From assembly GCA_963725145.1 (NCBI GenBank), contig CAVRXL010000013.1:62001-126000 (forward strand): a stretch of 64,000 nucleotides of DNA, written 5' to 3'. Shown piece by piece: positions 62,367 through 64,000 of the stretch. Position 1 is the stretch's first letter, and each line of letters opens with the position of its first letter. The notes below the pieces were generated by a model. It had not been told where the DNA came from and did not search any database. It was given only the letters and a program-made list of their open reading frames with translations. The position numbers and the translations under genes were made by a program. This DNA comes from DATAEE01 sp963725145. GTDB lineage: Bacteria; Acidobacteriota; Vicinamibacteria; Vicinamibacterales; 2-12-FULL-66-21.

Positions 62367-64000
62367 TCAGCGCACGATCCGGAGCCCGGCCGGAGCGGTC
62401 AGCGGCGGCGGAGGTGCGAGCCGTGGCCCGTAGAGCGGCAAGGGCTGTCCGCGCTCGTAGGCGCCCATATCCGGCGCGACACCGGCGAACCCGTCATTGA
62501 TGTTCGGCAGGATTGCACCGGCATCGATGGCTGTGCACCCGGCTCGCAGCGTCATGTGCTGCGGAGGAACCGGCGTCAGCGGCGGGCCCGGCACGTTGAA
62601 GGTCTCGAAACACGTGTTTCTGTCGATTCGTCGTCCGCGCGTTTCGAGTCCTGACGCGGCAGAGAACGCCGACACGCTCGTATAGACGACGCCGCCGTAC
62701 CTGAACGGCGCCGTGCTTCCGCCCCAGTCGAATCCGTCGGAGTCGAAATCGGTCCGCCAGTCTCTCACGTTCGATCCGAAGTCCCAGATCTGGCCGCCCG
62801 CAACCGAGATCCAGAGGTTGTTCTTGACGATGGATCGCAGCAGGTGAGAGTCGCTGCAGCAGATCATCTTGCCCCACATCACGATCGTGTTGTGAGCAAT
62901 CACGGACCGATCGGTCGTCCGGAATTTGAACGGGGCTTCCTTGAAACCCGCCAGTTGATTACGAAGGATGTACCACGGCGAGCTGTTCTGAGGCTGAAAG
63001 CTGATGCCGTTGTGCGCCGCGTTGTGAATGCGGTTCTCCCACACGCGGATATTCGGACCCCCCGGATCCCCTTCGAACCCATCGTCCGACACGTCGAAGA
63101 TGTCGTTGCCGTAGGCGTCGATGTTGTACGTGCCGTTCGATATGCCGTCGGCGACGTTCGAGATGCTGTTGTGGGCGACGACGTGGCCGAAGCTCTCGAC
63201 CGAGTAGCCGTTCAACTCGATCCCCTCGCCGTCCAGGCTTTCGGTCGAGACGGGCGTGTCGCCGACGATCGTGTTGTCCGCGATGTACCAGTAACTGCCG
63301 CCCCGCTGCAGATAGATGGAATAGTGGTTGTTGAAGAAACCGGAGCGCGTGATGACGACGTCGGAGGGCGCGTTCTTGGACATCAGCGCGTACGGTTGAT
63401 CCCGGATCGTCACGCCGTCGAGCCACACGTAACTCGCAGCGACGTCGATGCCCGCGAACAGCGCCTCACCGTCGCCGGCTGCCCGCCACACGATGTGGCG
63501 TCCAGCGGTTCCAGGTTTGTCGAAGGTTATCCGCCCGCCGTAGTTTCCGGCGTGCAACAGCAGGAGGTCGCCTGGCTGGGCGCCCGCCTGCGCGGCAGCG
63601 ATCCCCCTGAACGGATTGGTCGGGGATCCGGTGCCGCCACCCGAGCCCGGCGTCACATGGAACACTCTGCCGCCGGCGTAGGGCGTCGGCAGCGGCCGCG
63701 TGGCAACGGTGAGCGTCCGCGTCTCGGCTCCGCCGTCTGGATCGCTGAGTGTGAGCCTGACCTCGTAGGTCGTGTTCGGGCTGAGGAAGAGCACGCTTCC
63801 GGCGAGCATGTTGGCGCCGTTGACGTCGACCCGTACGAGCGGCAGCGCAGGCCGCCACGTGGTCGTCGCTGACGCTCGAAACTCCACCGCTGCCGCGGCG
63901 TCGTGGTCGGCATCGCCCAGGATGTCCCACTCGATGCCGATCGAATAGATGGTGCTGTAGCTCCGCGACGCCCCCGGGGATGTGGCGTCGGCCGATTGGG
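62367..64000 (-). CDS. Beta-helix protein with fibronectin-III-like start (5' end outside window)
   Basis: The frame stays open to the right edge, so the N-terminus is missing. After an Fn3-like segment (N-T-T-Y-E-V-R-L-T-L-S-D-P) comes V-F-H-V-T-P-G-S-G-G-G-T and N-P-F-R-G-I-A-A-A-Q-A, the entry to a right-handed beta-helix, and then parallel-helix rungs with N-G/N-N turns (D-V-V-I-T-R-S-G-F-F-N-N-H). It ends with a Pro-rich segment. Polysaccharide lyase or surface-binding function is likely; no catalytic residues are assigned. Confidence 0.85.
   Translation of the reverse strand, partial: QSADATSPGASRSYSTIYSIGIEWDILGDADHDAAAAVEFRASATTTWRPALPLVRVDVNGANMLAGSVLFLSPNTTYEVRLTLSDPDGGAETRTLTVATRPLPTPYAGGRVFHVTPGSGGGTGSPTNPFRGIAAAQAGAQPGDLLLLHAGNYGGRITFDKPGTAGRHIVWRAAGDGEALFAGIDVAASYVWLDGVTIRDQPYALMSKNAPSDVVITRSGFFNNHYSIYLQRGGSYWYIADNTIVGDTPVSTESLDGEGIELNGYSVESFGHVVAHNSISNVADGISNGTYNIDAYGNDIFDVSDDGFEGDPGGPNIRVWENRIHNAAHNGISFQPQNSSPWYILRNQLAGFKEAPFKFRTTDRSVIAHNTIVMWGKMICCSDSHLLRSIVKNNLWISVAGGQIWDFGSNVRDWRTDFDSDGFDWGGSTAPFRYGGVVYTSVSAFSAASGLETRGRRIDRNTCFETFNVPGPPLTPVPPQHMTLRAGCTAIDAGAILPNINDGFAGVAPDMGAYERGQPLPLYGPRLAPPPPLTAPAGLRIVR

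Overview
The window looks like chromosome of an acidobacterium, probably of the Vicinamibacteria type. This is an inference from gene content: very high GC with GC-rich third positions, a FtsX/MacB-type duplicated orphan permease with a PadR regulator, a tricorn-like S41 protease, TPR regulators with a FlgO/TolB-like sensor domain, a PknB-type kinase fused to TPRs, and many secreted beta-propeller and PQQ enzymes. No rRNA or ordinary tRNA gene was seen. The only RNA gene is a complete tmRNA (ssrA).

Layout. 1-16.2 kb: end of a beta-propeller protein, an esterase-like hydrolase, an S9 peptidase and a PIG-L-type deacetylase in close + strand order; an ABC-2 exporter (ATPase plus two permeases, joined by ATGA overlaps); a tricorn-like protease and a HTH/TPR regulator on the minus strand. 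16.4-26.2 kb: a + strand cluster of secreted, calcium-binding-looking proteins: an Lcl-domain protein, a beta-helix protein, a trypsin-like protease with thrombospondin-3-like repeats, an M23-like protein with five tandem repeat domains, a second thrombospondin-3-like protein, and a pseudopilin with an EF-hand. The protease, the second repeat protein and the pseudopilin share a similar C-terminal helical module, and the protease is cut from its own copy by a one-base frameshift. 26.2-34.3 kb: sugar genes (Gfo/Idh/MocA oxidoreductase and GH29 fucosidase, facing a DUF4380-like protein), a Ser/Thr kinase, a WYL-like protein and a coiled-coil/GAF protein.

34.7-55.8 kb is a genomic island of about 21 kb inserted at the 3' end of ssrA. 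A 27-bp piece of the tmRNA end is repeated exactly at the far boundary (34703-34729 and 55755-55781), and a tyrosine integrase plus excisionase sit just inside the left end. The island carries a RepA-like ATPase with a zinc-ribbon partner, a serine recombinase, a Rap1a/Tai-like protein, an Apea-type HEPN protein, a YaaC-like protein, a MerR-like regulator with a clear repeated operator, an HNH nuclease remnant, a transposase relic, a large unknown exported protein, DUF4236, an Ada-like/DUF5763 protein and an HtrA-like protease preceded by an 11-G tract. Three related repeats of about 170 bp (two inside, one at the right end) suggest successive insertions at ssrA. At least five island genes are split by single-base indels, so the region is either decaying or the assembly has indel errors.

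55.8-64 kb returns to chromosome: tandem repeats, a PadR/permease pair, an unknown helical protein, a GNAT acetyltransferase overlapping a PQQ dehydrogenase, and the start-truncated end of a beta-helix protein.
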